Of a DNA stretch of 64,000 bases, positions 22,090 through 34,784 are shown in pieces. Each line of letters opens with the position of its first letter. The stretch's first letter is position 1. The translations under genes and the position numbers were made by a program. The DNA comes from Tetmemena sp. SeJ-2015 (Eukaryota > Ciliophora > Spirotrichea > Sporadotrichida > Oxytrichidae), in assembly GCA_027382625.1 (NCBI GenBank), contig JAJKFJ010021549.1:17448-81447 (forward strand). The letters are read 5' to 3'. The notes below the pieces were generated by a model. That model made no database searches and was not told the DNA's origin. It saw only the letters and a list, made by a program, of their open reading frames with translations.

Positions 22090-23560
22090 GACAGAATATT
22101 ATTGAATCGAAGAGATCCTATTCATACTGCGGCTTAAGAGAGAATCTAACATATTTATGTTAAGGTTAGGATCCTTCATTCGCAAGCCAAAGAGCTGGAA
22201 AATAATTTGAAAACTTTCAATATCCTCAATTTGTAGATTCAATTGCACGATTTCAAAACTATCCTACTCCTTTTGAGGAATAGGGCTCTCAGTGCGTTTA
22301 AGGATCCTAAATAAGTTGATTTTCTATTGATGGAGCGATTAAAACTATAATGATAAATTTAAATTAAGTATTTCTGTGAGGAAATCTCTCTTAAATTTAG
22401 AGATAGATGTATACCTAAGCACTCAGTTTTTCACTGCTGTTTAGCTTAATTATCATTTGGCTAAGCATTGTTGTTTTAAGGATTGCTCTGTGAAATTTAC
22501 ATTTTGGAGCCACCAATTACGGGTTACAGCCCTTGTTGCTGCATCGCTTGAGCCATATCTTAAGTTTAGGGGAAATATTGAATCTGCTAACCAGCCATAG
22601 GATGCTAGATCATTCTCATTTAGTTCAAAAGTGCCATCTTATAATTAATTAGCATAAACTGTTTATTAATCTACTATTGATCATTTTGCATGCTAGTGGG
22701 ATGCCCATTTTAAAGAACTTGCGTGACTGGCTTATACTCAGTTCCTTAAGTTTTAGCTTGAGATGTAGCTGCTTCAATCTGCTACAACTGCTACTGATCT
22801 AACAAAATTAGATATTTCTAATAGCAAAAGCTTAAATTCATGAAAGATCTCCTGCTTAGTACTACTTGAGTAAGCTCTCTGGAATTCTGCTTTAGTCTAG
22901 CAAGAACTAGTTTTGATTTTAGTAAAAGACGACTTAGGGATTTTGCATGTTGGGGTCTATGTTTGCGTAGACGATTGGAGTATTGGCGGCAAGTAACTGC
23001 GAGAAAGGATTATCGTAACCTCCCAATATAAGCGGAGTTATCCCGTGGGCTGAGGCCATCGGGTACTAGAAATTGAGCAAAATATAATTGACTAAAGGGT
23101 TGACCTACTGCATCATAGGATAGCCGTACTAGGGAAGGTAAGTCACTCCCCCAATCATGGGGTTGAATTGCCCCAGCTAAGGAATGATTCCCATACCATT
23201 CATGCCTGCAAACTGAGCTGACGCCATTGGCTAGTGTCTTATCATCTACGCTGCGAGAGCTGCTTAAGATGGCTGCGTGAGAACTTGAGTCTGCTGCTTT
23301 GCTTACTGGCCTTGAGTTGAGCTTTAAACTTGAGAGAAAGGCAGACTTGGAGTTGCTTCCTCCTATCCTGGACCCCATCTCTTAGCTAGTGTTCTCATTA
23401 CTGATTGGCTTAGAGTTTGGTGTGGATACGATAAAAAATTAAGCATCAATCTGCGGAATCTTAAGCAAATTGGGATTATTAAGATTTTGTTAATTAAAGG
23501 CAGTTACCTTGATCTAATTTTAGCTTGTAGCAATCTATCCTTGCTTTTATTATTCGGAAA
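22090..23560 (-). CDS. Gln/Pro/Met-rich low-complexity protein
   Basis: A minus-strand gene read through several frames. The 5' part has IATSQNQIKVTAFNQQNLNN and FIVSTPNSKPISNENTSQEM. A long Gln-rich middle follows (TQVLTQPSQAALAAQMIRHQ, VNPLVNYILLNFQYPMASAH, DMAQAMQQQGLQPVIGGSK), and a more structured end reads FEIVQLNLQIEDIESFQIIF and GLRMKDPNLNINMLDSLLSR. Both boundaries are uncertain: no clear initiator ATG is seen upstream of about 23560, and no TGA soon after 22090. The composition suggests a transcription or RNA-binding regulator. No domain recognised. At least three IESs are implied by frame changes near 22330, 22440 and 22850. Confidence 0.45.
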
Positions 23561-23625
23561 AGCAAATTAATTTCAAATTAAAAACTTTATATTCTTATTA
23601 ACTGAGAAATAGTACTAAGGCAGTA

Positions 23626-24812
23626 TCAAATCCACTTTAAAATGATGATATAGCAGCAATTAAGGTATTATTTATTGTAATATTCTTAGATTAGTGAATT
23701 ATTATTAATTGTAAATGGCAAGCTAGTATGATTGGAAGGGGCGTCAACAGTGATGCTCTTGGCTTAAGAATCACTACTCTTCTTCATTGATTGCTCAGGG
23801 TTTACCTCTTACTTTGGCTGTATAGTCTTTGAATAGCTAAGTTTGGGAGTGTTGTGGAGCATTGGTGATAGATATCTTGCTGAATGTGGATTTGTAGAGT
23901 GGCGCTGGAGACTGGTTTGGTTACATGTGAGTTTGATGAACTGGGTGACTCTCGCCAATAGCTTTCTATTTGTTAGTGAGAAGACCTTCCTTCTTCTCTA
24001 GTTGCTTTACGCTCAAAGGGGGAGTAGGTCTCTTTGATCCCACTGTGCTATCATACATATTACTCATAATTTATTATGATCATTGGGTTCGTCCTCTCCG
24101 TCAAAGCCAATTTGATCATCAGCCATGTTCTCTATATTTGAGAGGTCCAAGTTATTTATGAAGTCCTCCACTTTTTCACCTTTTCGCTCAATTTTCACGA
24201 AAAACTTTTGAGCGTGTGACCTCGCCTATGTACTGCTTCTAGTTTGAACATGTTCTTGCACCTTGCGCCAGTTTCTTCCATGAGTTTTGAGCGCCTCCAA
24301 AAAGCGGCAGTGCTCTTGCTTGCTCCAGCGGCCTTAGTTATAATTGGAACTGCTTGTGGTATGGAGAGTGTGGTGATTACTCACGCTGCTCACTGACGCA
24401 GTGTGATGAGGTTGCTTTTGGAGTTAGTGCTACGAGATATGGGTCAATGTAAACTACTACTCAAGAAAGAACTGTTCATAATATAATTGACTAAGTTTTT
24501 ACCTGGCTAAGCTGATGGTATGATACTCATCTAAGAATAGTTGTCACTCTTATTGACCAAATTAAGCGCTCCATGATGAAGCTACTCCTAATTAGTTATG
24601 AAATTCTGATAGATTTTATTAGGAGTTGTCGCAACAAATCCCGAGGGCTCATTCAATTTGCTAGTAAATATGGTCCTTTATTATTGAGAATTATAAGAGA
24701 TAATAATATAATTTGGACACGTTGCTAATTAGCCTGAGGACTGTAAAGCACCAATACTGAAGGGAGCCTCTCTCTTTTGGGGCAAATCTGTCGAAGTCTA
24801 ACTAGCGAACAT
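23626..24812 (-). CDS. MYB-like SHAQKY(F)-type DNA-binding protein
   Basis: A single MYB/SANT repeat is clear: GRWSKQEHCRFLEALKTHGR followed by NWRKVQEHVQTRSSTQARSH and AQKFFVKIERK. The first Trp is present and the SHAQKF signature sits in the third helix, which defines the plant/protist SHAQKYF MYB class that binds DNA as a single repeat. N-terminal half MFASQTSTDLPQKREAPFSI onward is Ser/Asn/Gln-rich, and the C-terminal part is disordered and basic. Frame changes near 24065 (after DEPNDHNKL) and 23810 need IES removal. It ends IIILKWI at TGA 23626-23628. Likely a nuclear transcription regulator. Confidence 0.8.
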
Positions 24813-24887
24813 TATCTACTGCAGAGCTGCTAATCCGCTGTAAACATTAAATATTTCAGCTTAATTATGAAATTAATAATCCTTATT

Positions 24888-25624
24888 TCACTTTATTGAA
24901 ATTACCTTCAAACTTTTGCTAAGACTATCCTTAATATTAAATTATGTATCATATTTAACTTACTGTAATATGTAAACAGTTGCTTAAGCTGGCCTGCTGA
25001 GTTATGGTTCTTCTTTTGGTTTTTCTCTCTTAAGTGCTTCATTACTTAGTATAGAAGTAGTGACTAACTTGGTGTCTGGTCTAGACCCATTCATTTTTGA
25101 ATTTTCATCCTCCCTAATTTGCGCCTGATTTGCTTACCTTTGTGGTACAAAGATGCTCTAGGCAGAGATATTAAAATTATTTCCAATTCCAAACGAAGTT
25201 CAAATTATGATGTCAAAGTTGAATGAATAACTACGAAGTTAGAATAAATTTCAACTTTAATATTTAAAGAGATCGGTTATGGTTGAGCGTTCATCTGGGG
25301 CTTAGCTTGATCCTAGAGTTCTTAGTGATATGAGACTGTGGGCTGGGTCTCGACTCTGTAGTTTAAATTATCTTCTATCGGCGGTATCGGACGCACAATC
25401 TCTTTCTAGGTTTGCATGTTACTCTCTTTATCTTGAATTTTTGAATTTTGAGTCTAAGCATAAAATAAACTAGTCTAACCCAAATCCTGAGACTCAAGCG
25501 CAGTGGGCACCTCTTAGACACCGTTCTCATAGATATCTCTTGACGTTTCACGAGGACTGGAGATATCTGAGTGTGTCGGAGACTTGAGTGAATCCTTTAG
25601 AGTATTATTGCTATTCTAATTCAT
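24888..25624 (-). CDS. unknown disordered protein
   Basis: Minus strand from ATG 25622-25624 (MNQNSNNTLKDSLKSPTHSD) through hydrophilic sequence rich in Ser, Gln, Glu and Pro (VPTALESQDLGQTSLFYAQT, EIVRPIPPIEDNLNYRVETQ), an AT-rich stretch about 25130-25260 that probably contains an intron or IES, then ANQAQIREDENSKMNGSRPD and ALKREKPKEEPQLSRPAQAT to TGA 24888-24890. No domain recognised. Confidence 0.45.
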
Positions 25625-25739
25625 AATTATTAATAAACTTAGATAAGAAGATATAGAAATATTATCTTCTTTATGTTGAGTTTATCATAGGATCTTGCAT
25701 CTGAAAGTATTAAATAGTAGATCTAGCGCTTAGATACGG

Positions 25740-26027
25740 TCGCCTATTTATCTATAATATTTTGCGTCCGAATCCAATCTTATTTTTTTAATCACTAACT
25801 TAGTAGCTATTAAATTTCTTATTCACGCGATCAATCAACTGCCACTGCTGGTTATGCAGTCAGATAGACCTCGCTACGATTAATTTTTTCCCAATCAATC
25901 TTTTCACTTCCAATACGTCACTGCCATTCTTAATGTTTAGGATCAGTATTCAAATTTGAATAGCTCTCAAGTAAATAATAATCGTCTGAATAAATGTTGA
26001 TAGTAATTCTCTGTGATGTGTCCTCAT
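25740..26027 (-). CDS. small unknown protein, divergent from the 26031 gene
   Basis: ATG 26025-26027 (MRTHHRELLSTFIQTIIIYL). After a frame change it reads NIKNGSDVLEVKRLIGKKLI, and after a TGA-containing junction LHNQQWQLIDRVNKKFNSYQ. These blocks look like one small alpha/beta protein broken by two IESs I could not place. The start is only 3 bp from the start of the next plus-strand gene, so a shared bidirectional promoter would have to lie within coding sequence, or one of the starts is wrong. The end near 25740 is an estimate. Confidence 0.35.
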
Positions 26028-26030
26028 GAG

Positions 26031-27082
26031 ATGAACAACAGCACGCTGAACTATAACAATATGAGTACCAATCTATCAATGCAGAATTCTACACTCCTCA
26101 GATCTAAGAAAATATCTCAGTCTATTCTTTCTAAACTTTTAAATAGTTAATCAGTAGCTGAGAGATATCTAGACGTGCCCCACTAGCGGAAGATAGCAAA
26201 ATTGCAAGACAGCGAATAACTCACTAGTCAGAGATAAGGGTTAGAGCTTCAATTTATTCAGCGACTAGTCACTGAACATGTCGAGCTTCCTCAACCATGG
26301 AGTATAGGAACAATTAAAAAGCAATAATCAACTTCAAAGAGTCTTAGAAACAAGCAAGAACAAAGTCAAAGCATCTGGTGTACAAACGAACTAGACTTAA
26401 AAGGGTAAAAGGTAAACAGCTCAACCTCAATTCTATTCACATACTTGTATATATTTATAATACAAGGCAGCCCTCTCCGCAAAGACTCTAGGAAAAAGAA
26501 GATAGCACGCAAATTACGACATAGAATCTTAGCCTATTTAAGGGCTTTGATCTATAAAACGCAAGATAGAAACTTGCAGCCTCTTATATATCAAATGAAG
26601 ATGTGGCCCCTATAACTAAATTTCCTAGAACCAAGAAACTCAGAGTCAATTTGGATGAAACTAGCAAGTCAATTAATCTCGCAAATTTCAAGAGAACTGA
26701 TATTCCCCTCAGTGGAAGGGAGTGCTACAGCGGATAAGACTTGCATGACTATAGGCTCAAGAATTAATTGATCGATTTCTACTAGTAAAGGACGATATGA
26801 AGGAGACTAAACTTTCGACAGAGATAAAAACACCCTTGATAAATCTGGACATATCAGATACTCATTCTAAAATCCTATGAGTTTATATTATTTGATAGAC
26901 CCTTCTAGGCTACTCCGCAGACCGCAAAGCCAGAAGGCAAATTCGGCGATTTCACATCAAGTGCTAAGAAAAATAAATCATTCATAGTAGGAACTAATCT
27001 TAGCCAGATGCAAGATCTCAATAAATCCATACTTGAAAAGAAGTTTGAAAGTGCGATCGGACAGCACTTAAATATGAAATGA
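26031..27082 (+). CDS. unknown disordered/helical protein
   Basis: Starts MNNSTLNYNNMSTNLSMQNS. Early part contains a helical segment with SEQLTSQRQGLELQFIQRLV. A probable intron begins at GTAAAC near 26413. The middle reads LSLFKGFDLQNAREKLAASY and KKLRVNLDETSKSINLANFK, and the C-terminus FQATPQTAKPEGKFGDFTSS and LNKSILEKKFESAIGQHLNM ends at TGA 27080-27082. Frame changes near 26775 and 26880 need IES removal. No family recognised. Confidence 0.5.
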
Positions 27083-27181
27083 AAGGGTAAATATACTTAT
27101 ATGGACTGAGAGTTTTAAGGTGTTGATTTATTTAGTGAAAATTTAAGTCACAAGATATAACTTTAAAATTATTTTCAAAGT

Positions 27182-28338
27182 TCAGTCAATCCATCTAACA
27201 TGTTATCCTTTTGACCATTCTCCTTTTCTTTTATTAACTCCAGGCTTGTCAATCAGGTAGCCTACTCCATCTTAAGAGCCATTTTTCCATTAGCCTTCGT
27301 ACTTACTACCATCTGAGTAAATATATTTGAAAATTGCTCTCTTATAAATATAGATACCCCTTCCATGCTTTTTATTCTTATGATATTGACCTTCGTACCT
27401 CCTTCCATCTTTCCACTCATAGATCCCCTCACCTTCCATCATTCCCATTTAGAATTAGCCTTGATACCTCCTACCGTCGGCCCATACGAATTCTCCCTCT
27501 CCATGCATCTCGTCTTTCTCCCACTGACCTATGTACTTCGAACCGTCTGCCCAGTAATAAACCCCTTGGCCATGCTTCTAGCCATCCAAGTACTCGCCAT
27601 TATAGTAAGAGCCATCACTCCATAATTCTATGCCTCTTCCATTTTAAGTGTCGTCTCTCAGATATCCCTTGAACATACTCTAACCATCTCTTTGTTTAAA
27701 CACTCCAAGGCCAGTAGCTTTATCTTTCTTCCACTCTCCCTCTAGCTTCTAGCCATCTGCTGTTCTGAATATTCCCCTGCCATCTGCCTTTCCATCAACC
27801 CAGTAGCCTTCAAAGTAAGAGCCGTCTGGCCAGCTCAAGCGACCATATCCGTTCCTTTCCCCAGTTTTCTTCTTGACCTGCCCTTCATAAATTAATCCGC
27901 CCTCTATCTGGTGACTCTTAAATTCCAAACTGCTATTCTTGAGGAAGAGATCTAATAAATTAATGAATGAGTGTGCATAAGGTATTTTACTCTTTTTATC
28001 TTTGATGGGGATATTTTACTAGTTGATAAGTCCATGTTGATCATCTGATAGAGTGAAGTTATCAGCATTCACCACAAGATGTCTATTTTAAGCCACTCTC
28101 TCAACTTCATACATTGGGGAGTTTATCAAGTCTAATCCTCCATTGATCTCAGATATTGGTTTCTAAAATGTTCCATTTAGCAATTGCTCGCAATTAGTGA
28201 AAGTGGAGAATATAAATAAGTTGCTTATTACAAACTACTTACAAGATCTTGTTCATCTTCCTTTCCATTAGGTTGGTTCTCTTTATTTCCGCAACAATAA
28301 ACCAATTCAGTTATAAAAATAAAATTTAAATAAAACAT
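27182..28338 (-). CDS. MORN-repeat protein
   Basis: Minus strand from ATG 28338 ([20 protein letters not shown]). An 80 nt GT-AG intron (28163-28242) precedes [14 protein letters not shown]. About nine tandem MORN repeats of the form YxGxWxxGxxxGxGxxxxxDG then run to the C-terminus ([68 protein letters not shown]). MORN repeats form beta-hairpin rods that act as membrane or cytoskeleton adaptors, common in ciliate cortex and basal-body proteins. One repeat carries a 27 bp in-frame IES (27318-27352) that breaks the MORN spacing; removal restores [15 protein letters not shown]. It ends near WSKG, with TGA at 27182-27184. Confidence 0.9.
27318..27352 (-). other. in-frame IES inside a MORN repeat, 27 bp unit, 8 bp pointer
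   Basis: TAAATATA on the plus strand at 27318-27325 and 27345-27352. The 27 bp unit contains no stop and would be translated if retained, inserting nine residues in mid-repeat. Excision gives the canonical MORN length. Confidence 0.85.
28163..28242 (-). other. GT-AG intron in the MORN gene
   Basis: Minus-strand GTAAGT at 28242 downwards and TTTTAG at 28163. Splicing joins GKEDEQDL to KPISEINGG. Confidence 0.75.
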
Positions 28339-28596
28339 TTCTAGTTTAGCAGACGGTGCTTGTGCAATTTCCCATTTATAAGCTCTTATTTTAAGGAGGA
28401 CTGCGTTTATTGAATTGATGTGCTGTTTGTAATGTAAGTATTAGTTAAATTATTAGCTGCTAGTTGAGTTAATGCTCTCATTTAAACTTCAATTAAATTT
28501 TATTTCTTTCTTTATAAACCAGAAAGTCACTCCATTTATAATGAAGTGTTTGGAATAAGAGATGATAATATATTTAAAATTATAACCTGAATCCAA
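28339..28596. other. intergenic region between divergent genes
   Basis: About 260 bp AT-rich, upstream of both the MORN gene and the plus-strand gene at 28597. No recognisable element. Confidence 0.5.
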
Positions 28597-31500
28597 ATGC
28601 TTGATTAATCTAAGACGCACCTTCCTCATGAAATTAAAGTAAGCATCCAAACTTACAAACACTAGAAAACTAAATCAAGTGTCATCTAAAATACTCCCTA
28701 TCAAGGACTTAGCCTCAGATCTCAAACACTCTGACCGCTGCAGTCAATTGAATGAAAGACCAAGGATTTCTCAGAACTGAGAAAGAAATTCATAGAACTC
28801 AAAAATAATTCGCAAAATAAGCAGCAAAACTTGGAGCAAGACTTCTCATTTTATTTAATTACTCTATAACCAAGAGGCTATCGACAGTTAGGGGATAGCA
28901 CATGAGACTTCAGTTAAATTAAGCAGTAAAGCAATTGCTTAATGACATCCAACCTTCTCCTAAGCGAGTGAGGTAACTTGCACCTTTAAATATCAATCCT
29001 CCTTAAATCGATCGTTTCAGAATAAGCATGTCAGGCTTCAAATCAAAAGCTTAAAATCCTACACGAAACATCAACGAACTATCTGGTAATGAAAGTAGCA
29101 TCAAACCAGAAAATATTATGTCCAGTAGCAGCCTAGAAGATAGTTTTTATAAAATTCCTTCTTCCATTATCAAATTATATTTATCAGTCCACCAAGTTTA
29201 AATCTAATTTCAATAGATAGCAGTCAAACCAGTCCAAGCCTGACAATTAAAACTCGAATTTAGATCTCACCTCGTCCTAAAAGCCTAGCTCCAAAAATAT
29301 AGAGAAAAGAAGATTTTTAAATCGCACTATAGATTTATTAAATACTTATTTTGTTTTATCCGATGGTAGGAAATAATTTGAAAGCTTCGTTATCAGCCCA
29401 ACTAACTTAGAGCTATAAATAAACTAAAGCAAACCATAGGCTAGTCATTAAGATATTTTAGCATCTAAAGGCAAAAATTTAAGCTACCCTGAAGCAACTT
29501 TTTCTCCAATTGCTGCAAGTAAATTTGCTAACAAAATTACAACAAAGATTCCTCAAGTAAATTAGAGTAGAAATAGGGAATTATTTTATTATATTTAAAA
29601 TAGCAACTAATAGAGCTATAGCTTGTTGAACATGCCAAAGAGCAAGTATTCAATACTTGATTTGATATCCGGAAAGGCTTTTGAGCACGTGATTTCTTCC
29701 CCTCAATAAAGTGTCTAGCAAGACTTCTCAAACTATATAAGGATAGAAAACCCTCATGATTTTTAAAGATAAGAGAAATAAGAGACACCACATAATTAAG
29801 ATGAGATCCAGCTCATTTAAATACATTTTAATATTTTTATTGAGAAGCAGAAGGGATCTTTAATATTTTATAATAATCGATCTTTAGAATCGTAGGGAAA
29901 GTTCGAACAGTATGCGATTGAAAATGTTATAGATTTGTACATTTTTATAAAATAAATCTAAGTTAGAGGAAATAGAACTTATAAATCAGAGTGATATGAC
30001 TGGAGTGTTTTAAAGTCTGGTGGACTTCAATCTCAATTCTCTTATATATGTGTTAATTTGTAACTTAGACTAACTTTTCACAGTCTATTACCCCTATTAT
30101 CAACAAAAGTCTTGAAAATCTTCATTAGCAGCCTATTTATATTATTCTATTGCTGAGGAGTTGAATGATGACACAACCAGAAACTATCCTCTTTTATTTT
30201 CTTTGAGATTTAAATTAAATAATTAAGGAAATAATTAGGTTATAAATCTTAATTAAAATATGATATAGGATTTGAATGCATTAGCGAAGAAAGAACTCCC
30301 ATAGAAAGACAATGAAGCTGAAAATTCTTTCTCTAAAATTGCTGCACTAAACTCTTATTGTTGAGAAAATTCAAGTTTAAATTCAAAAATTGAATGATTT
30401 GAGTTTTGAATACCTGAATGACAAAAATATCTCTGATCAAACTAGAGGAAGGGAAAAAAGAAAGAGGGAGTTGAGTTTAAATTTGCAAGTTTAGAACACA
30501 TTCATACCCAACCTTATAAAATTCACAACTATCTAGCGGAAAGATCTGCAAATGTCTCCAGTAAATGGAGGTTAGAATAAGTTTGACGTACTCTAGACCT
30601 TATCTCCATCAAACTAGAACTTCAAACTTCCTAGTGTATTTAACAAATCAGTTCTAAACAAGCGCCACTCTGACTTGAACCTATCATTTCTTTTCCAAGC
30701 TCAAACTTAGAAAACTGTGAGAGAGATAGACTAAAGGAATGCTTAATTTGAACCTATAAATAGCAATAAAAGCATTGAGAAGTAGGATGAATAAAGTTCT
30801 CATGCAAATATTGTATAGTTCTAAAATTCCTCATCCAGACTAAATAACATATTGGCCATTTCAAAATCTAGGAATACATAGCAGAGTCCTCTTCATAATG
30901 ACAAAATAACTACTTCTAATTAAAGTATTTCAAAGACTAACATCGGCTATCAAAAATAATCCAAAGCAGAGAGCATGAGGCTGAAGTTTCAAGCTATCAA
31001 AGAGAAAATTTTACATTTAAATATGCTTTTGTATTTTGACTGAGTTTAAGAACGGAAATTTACAAATTATAAGTCAAGAGAACCTGAGCCTAGATAGGAA
31101 AATTATGGATCATGTGAATTTGCATAGTGAGTTCTTAAGTTTATAAATCTTATATTTGCTATTTAAAATTTTATTGAAAATGTAAACTAGCTTGGAAAAG
31201 AATTATAGATGCAACCTTTAGAGCTTGCAACTTAGGAATCAAAGCTGATAATAGATAAATTAAAGCATCCCAGAAAGCTTACTCTAGCTCAAGGTGATTA
31301 AGTTACGACTCTCGAAGATTCCTTTAAAAGTTTCTTCCCTAAGGAAATTCATTCTACTAGAAACGTACTCAACTATACTGAGCATGCGACAGCAAACTTA
31401 GCCAAGAGAAAGACAGTTAAATCTATTCATTCTTCATTCAAGAACCAATTTATTCATTTTATAAAGATTTAATTAATCCTTGAGCCCTGAAAAGCAATCT

Positions 31501-32910
31501 AATCCTTATAGAAATTATTTAGAGTGAAGATTCTGCCGAACGGTTCTCAGATTAAATGTACAAAGAAGTTAAGTACTTTACTTGATAGGATTTTAATATG
31601 AAACTTATTTTTTTAATTTTCAACGAGAGACCCTTGTGAAGAAGTTCTATCGCATTATTGATTTAAGTATTAGGTCTCATATGCATAAGCAGACAGATAT
31701 TTATGTAGATATCTGCTCTCAAGATGGAATATAAATAAATATAAAAGTAATTTTTTAAATTGCAGTTGATAAATTAGAAGAAATATCGATTGGGTAGGGA
31801 ATGCTAATTCTCCTAAAGAGGGACTAAACATACAACTAAAGCCACTCTAAGTTAGAGGTATGAATATATTATTTGTGGGGTGACATTTAAATCTCAATTC
31901 TCGAAGTGTTAATATCTTTAAGAAGCAACTTACTCAACCTAATTATTTAAATTTTAAATGAGTCTTAGTAAAATGTTGAGGAGGAAGGGGATTAGAAGAC
32001 AGAAACACACTTTGCAGAAACTTAGACTAACCTTAAATATTTTTTATAAAGAAAGAATTAAATCAATTCTTAAGTTAAAATGAGTTATGGGACCAAGATG
32101 AAGTTGCTTATTACCTGCTTTTGTATAAGAGTCTGGTGTATTAGTCTATCATTAAAAGATATGGCTATCTCAAAAAATCTTCTGCTAAATTCAATCTCTG
32201 TATTTTAGTATTCATTCTATAGCAAATAAGTTTATTGAGGGGATTACTTTCTAAGTACTGAGCTTTGACATGGGGATGTCTGCACAAGTATTAAACTTTA
32301 TGGGTCTCAACCCCATTACAGAAAGGGATAAGCAAGTTATTATTTATTGGAAGGACTTCATCAGAATATTTGGGCTGTTCATCGATCAAAAGAATTACCT
32401 AGACAGCAGGTGGGAGTTCATTTTGAGCTTCCTGTAAATCAGGGATTTATAAGGAATATTTTATTTAGGGATAAATATGAACTGGAGGACGAGAAATACA
32501 TTTACAGAAGAGTAAGAGAATTCAACTACAACAAAGAAGTTCTTTTTATTTTTAAATCCGCATAGAAGACACTCTCTTTTCGTTTTGGAGCATAATTATT
32601 CTCATAAAATTTGATTCAAGATAAAAACATATTGCTACTTTATATTAAAATAGCAAGGAGATTCTAAATTTCAACGAATAAGAGAATAAAGTAGGATCAG
32701 ATGGAAACTAGGTTGTTGAATAAAAGTAATTTGAAAATATGATAACCTCAAAGAAACTAATTGAGCACTTGTCCCAGAGGATTGAGGTGTCAAGCACAAA
32801 CGAATTAATAGACTTTTTATTTGAATTCTAATGAATAATCGAATATCTTCAGTCAGAATACTGAGTAAATGCAGGAATATAATAAAGAAATTAAATCATC
32901 ACTAAGATGA
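28597..32910 (+). CDS. large unknown protein region, probably one gene with many IESs
   Basis: Begins MLDQSKTHLPHEIKVSIQTY. The first 1.2 kb is disordered and Ser/Asn-rich with a helical stretch (KFIELKNNSQNKQQ). Then come AT-rich interruptions (29820-30010, 31010-31190, 31560-31780) alternating with clearly coding blocks: AAYLYYSIAEELNDDTTRNY, TQESKLIIDKLKHPRKLTLA, KFIEGITFQVLSFDMGMSAQ and WKDFIRIFGLFIDQKNYLDS. The last two are well-structured and probably belong to a folded domain I do not recognise. Each block is in its own frame, so many IESs or introns remain unplaced, and the stretch could hold more than one gene. The final TGA overlaps the next ATG. Confidence 0.4.
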
Positions 32911-34757
32911 GAAGTCAAGTCACTCCTTAAGCCTCTCAAAACATTTAAAGTAATTCCCATCATCTCCCTCCATTTTAACCTTGTCATAGTTTTCTCTGAT
33001 AAGCAATACTCAGCTGAGAGTCAAAAACTGGTAAATACTTCAAGTAGAAAGTCACCAATCATTGGTTATCACAACAATACCAAGAAGAAAAATAACCATG
33101 GGAGCAGCGTAGATACCAATTAGCAGCAGCAAGTTCATTCTTCCCAAGGCTTTAATTAAAATGAAAAGGGTGATAATTTTGGTGCCAAGAAACTACCGAT
33201 CCCCAATTAGAGTACCAATCATAATCAGAGTTAAAACTCTGAAAATTCTAGCAAATAGATAAGAGAATTCAATCCCTATAAAATCATTGAAGCAAGAGAA
33301 TTGGCTCGCAAGTAAAGTGAGGAAGAAAAAATTGCGAAATTATCAATAGCCAAGTAATCTTTTCACGTATAATGGAATCGCTTATAACCAAGCCAATCTT
33401 ATTATAACAGAGATAATATTTGTAAATCTATTACTAAATAAATTTTTATCCTAAGAATAATTCTGCCGGATCCAATAAGCCGATTTCAACTTAGCAGAAA
33501 AGAGAAGAAGAAAGTTAGAATAAAATTGAAAGTTGTGACGTTAGTTTTTCTCTGAATGACATCAGCCAGACTTAATTTTTCAAGAAGGCAAGTGATAAAA
33601 ATATTAACCAGATCTTCAATACTCTCATCCATAAGAAGCAAAGTGGGAATTTAGAAGAGAAGCATGAAATACTCAAAAATTAAGAATAACCTATTGAGAC
33701 AAAGAGCAGTAAACAAGAAGCTGAAACCGGTATTTTCTAATTAAAGCAGGACTCAATAAAAGAATTGCACGCATTTCAACTCACATAGAGACTAAGATAA
33801 TCTCAAAACGAGAGTGGAGAAAGTGATGAGAGAGAACATTTAGCGATGTTCTTTATGAATGGAGGCAATCTGAGCGCTATCAACTCCTTACAAAACAGTG
33901 CTAGAAATCCGCCTGCGGATCCCAATGAGAAACGAGAATCTTCTTGACTAGTGGAATCCTAGGAGGGCTCAAAAGAATGTCTACAACTCAAGTGATCCAA
34001 ACGAGTGCCCTTGGCTAGTAGATTCCTTAAATATATAAAAGGCCTCTAATTAAATGTCTCCAAGCTAACTGTACCTGAATTTCATAGACCATGATCAATT
34101 CACAAGTTAGACAGAGAAGCGGTCTCATTTCCATTAGTTCTCTTCAGATGATGGAGGGCCAATGATGTAGTACGGAGGCATGAGTGACTAAGCAGTCACA
34201 AATGAAGATTTGAGAATGAAGTTTGATGAGGAGGCAGTGCCTTTCACTCATATGGTTGGCCAGGCTTATCGCTATTTCTCTGAGTCAAATATCCAATATC
34301 CAAAGAGCCATTTCGCTAAGGAAAGCTTTCTATCCGGAACTTGTTTCAAGCATCATCCAAGAGAATGATCATTTATATTTTTAATTATCGTTTAATGAAA
34401 GTATTCGCCAAGAGCTAGAAAGGATAAACGAAAAGCTCAGGCAATCTAAACTTAAAAACAAAGCTACTATTTAAGAAATGCAAAAGCATATTAGCAAGCT
34501 TGCAAGTGTAAGCATTTTACAATTTTGATAAATCTTTTTAGGAAAAATAAAGACTTGGTTCTGACCTTAACGAACTTCGAATCGAGATAAAGGAATCGGA
34601 GATAAAGCTCAATCATTATTCTGATATGTATGAGAAGGAGAAGAGAGAGAAAGATGAGATAATATTCGCATTCAAGCAAGTATTTGATAAATCAGCAGCT
34701 CAAGGATACTTAGACTACCTCTCAAGTAAATTGAATCACTATTGGTTTTCAGATTGA
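32907..34757 (+). CDS. unknown protein, disordered then coiled coil
   Basis: Starts at ATG 32907 (MRSQVTPQASQNIQSN), overlapping the preceding TGA. It reads SDKQYSAESQKLVNTSSRKS, a Lys/Glu helix ELARKQSEEEKIAKLSIAKQ, Ser/Asn-rich sequence, and a globular-looking block (VPFTHMVGQAYRYFSESNIQ). The C-terminal coiled coil is SFNESIRQELERINEKLRQS followed, across a 34 nt GT-AG intron at about 34509-34542, by SDLNELRIEIKESEIKLNHY, ending SSKLNHYWFSD at TGA 34755-34757. It may be the 3' half of the preceding gene. Family unknown. Confidence 0.45.
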
Positions 34758-34784
34758 TGCGATTCTTAAATAAAAACTTTAAAA